Shown here in pieces: positions 62,701-64,000 of a DNA stretch of 64,000 bases (position 1 is its first letter; every line of letters starts with the position of its first letter). Source of the DNA: Circinella umbellata (Eukaryota; Mucoromycota; Mucoromycetes; Mucorales; Lichtheimiaceae); the NCBI GenBank assembly GCA_025093555.1, contig JAIWNF010000078.1, positions 62,001 through 126,000 of the forward strand. The letters are read 5' to 3'. A program made the position numbers and the translations under genes. The notes beneath the pieces are model-generated. The model was not told the origin of the DNA and ran no database searches. It saw only the letters and a list, made by a program, of their open reading frames with translations.

Positions 62701-63212
62701 TGCGTGGGGTGATACTGCAGTTCCTTTTATTTTTAAATACTAAAATAAAGATGGGTAAACTTCTGGCTATGTAATTTGAAAGGGTAGATTTACCATGAGC
62801 TTACACAGCCGATAACCCAACAAATTATTAAAACAGCTTGAATCATAATGGTATCGTCCATTACTTCCAGTTATATAGGTGTTGTAGAAGAAATGAAAAG
62901 TATGGTGCATCAATAAATAAACAATTCGATATACACCTGATTTAAACATGTATTATTGTGGTACGTAAGAACAACTCAAACTGTAAACCCATAAGTATTT
63001 TTTTTATCATTGAAAAAATTTAATCATTTTCTTTATGCTACGTATTTTTTTTTCGCCATTCTGTTTTAAGTATTAAAAGTAAAGGGAAGTGTTCATGTGA
63101 TCAAGAAAGCTTGCAATAAATATAAAGAAGGCTTTTCGTATCAAATTTGTTTTTGTAAATTATATATTGAAAAGCCTTCTCCATATTTTATTGTTGAAAT
63201 GGCTATAGTCTT
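59771..63212. other. 3.4 kb gene-poor interval
   Basis: AT-rich with scattered frames that carry no recognisable domain. Two frames have somewhat protein-like composition: plus strand around 60,490-60,540 (HGNEVVQHRGVNDDNLDGVLK) and 60,646-60,724 (GLELEADLHCNHSMVTY), but neither forms a gene model. A 95-codon plus-strand frame at 61,722-62,009 is unremarkable. A 14-bp palindrome sits at 62,556-62,569 and a 12-bp inverted repeat at 63,126-63,180. Confidence 0.5.
63126..63180. repeat. 12-bp perfect inverted repeat with 31-base loop
   Basis: AGAAGGCTTTTC at 63126-63137 is repeated as GAAAAGCCTTCT at 63169-63180. It sits just downstream of the truncated minus-strand gene at the window edge and could mark an element end or a transcript 3' structure. 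Confidence 0.7.
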
Positions 63213-64000
63213 TTATTTGTGGGTGCTAGATATTTCAATAATACACAGCTCCATCCCAGTACCAGATAATGTTATTTTACCGTACACATTGGTACCTGCA
63301 GATCTTCGTTCTCCATCATCCAAAACGTCCTTGTCAATTAGCTGCGCTGATTTCATTTTTGATTCACCCCTACATAAAAAGATGATTAGAATAAATTGAG
63401 CATACCACATCGAGTCTAGTTCAACTGTACCACGAAGGAGTCGTTCGAACAGAGGAGCCAAACGAGAAGCCACATAATCTCCTTCTGCTTGTACTTTTTT
63501 CAAAAGGTTTCTTCCATTTCGGAATCGACATCGATTACATATCCTTACTATTGTTAACCACCAGAACGATCTTCCAAAACAATTTCATTTGAAACTTACT
63601 GAACACTAATCAATTTTAATACGATTTTTTTTCTTTTCGTTTGCTGTTGTCATTAAGGTCGTTCTTTTTTACATATCTTATGGCTTCTTTTAGTTGGTCT
63701 TCAAATGGCTTTTTCGTCTTTACAGTCTATAGAGGCCCGGTGTGATTATGATTAACGTCAACACATATACCATGACTTAAAGATTCGCTTACCAATTTCT
63801 TCATAACTTCATTAGTAACCTTCTTAGCAGCCGTAACACCCACTTGACTAATATGTATACATATTAGGAATTACGTAAAGAAAGAGTATCGGATTATTAT
63901 TGAGTACAGCCAATGTCCTTTGGATTTGGTTCTGTGACAGAGTCTAATACTCCAAATTCCAAAACTCTATGCTTATCTATTAGTAACACTCCACCTTGAC
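63213..64000 (-). pseudogene. Partial copy of a multi-copy nuclease-like family, cut by the window edge
   Basis: Minus-strand pieces join over tiny introns. At the edge is GGVLLIDKHRVLEFGVLDS. Next comes QVGVTAAKKVTNEVMKKL (about 63,850-63,800) and KPFEDQLKEAIRYVKKNDLND (about 63,720-63,650). The last and best part is AEGDYVASRLAPLFERLLRGTVELDSMWGESKMKSAQLID, then DVLDDGERRSAGTNVYGKI and GMELCIIEIS, ending at 63,213. An intron of 36 bases (63,370-63,405) restores W-GES. The arrangement of a charged RxAGTxxxxx block followed by ELCIIEIS resembles PD-(D/E)xK-type folds and a hypothetical family that I recall as widespread in Rhizopus/Mucor genomes. The Asp expected in the AGTKVD block reads AGTNVY here and the chain stops soon after EIS, so this copy is probably truncated or dead. 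The upstream part is outside the window. Confidence 0.5.

Overview
This is a window of fungal nuclear DNA, most likely from a Mucoromycota (mucoralean) species. The evidence is direct: genes are split by short GT-AG introns of about 36-390 bp, intergenic DNA is very AT-rich with long A/T homopolymers, and coding regions carry Asn/Gln/Ser/Thr homopolymers. The gene set is fungal: velvet regulator, Erg9, Spt8, Dbp9, class V myosin with a dilute domain, Brl1/Brr6 and PKA. Placement in Mucoromycota is an inference from family resemblance, including a multi-copy family at the right edge that I recall from Rhizopus/Mucor-type genomes. No rRNA, tRNA, CRISPR or bacterial operon was seen.

Layout. Positions 1-16,720 hold a velvet regulator (+), the DEAD-box helicase Dbp9 (-), a Brl1/Brr6 nuclear envelope protein (-), a gene-poor 2.7 kb gap, a tiny CYSTM protein (-), two short unknown genes, and the SAGA subunit Spt8 (-). 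Positions 18,305-27,493 hold a low-complexity protein of unknown function (+) and a class V myosin heavy chain (-). Positions 27,494-34,560 form an accessory island: tandem 22-bp repeats upstream of a TATA box (possible LTR relic), an intronless HET-domain (TIR-like) gene, and a broken Cys-rich ORF that may be a retroelement relic. Positions 34,600-45,157 hold a seven-helix membrane protein with a long tail (-), a secreted Cys-rich GPI-type protein (+), an unknown Ser/Thr-rich protein (-), a large empty stretch, and a small membrane-anchored secreted protein (-). Positions 47,330-58,970 are gene-dense: PKA catalytic subunit (+), squalene synthase (+), a Reb1/TTF1-like Myb protein (-), and a cyclic-nucleotide phosphodiesterase fused to a receiver domain (-). 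Positions 58,971-64,000 are again gene-poor, with a long near-perfect hairpin and a truncated member of a probable multi-copy nuclease-like family.

Functional links. PKA makes the cAMP-dependent phosphorylation signal and the receiver-phosphodiesterase fusion would quench cAMP; they lie about 6 kb apart, and the phosphodiesterase tail carries an RRGS motif that PKA could target. The remaining housekeeping genes show no obvious common pathway. Coding coordinates run from start codon to stop codon and include introns; most splice models were checked for reading-frame continuity across all exons.
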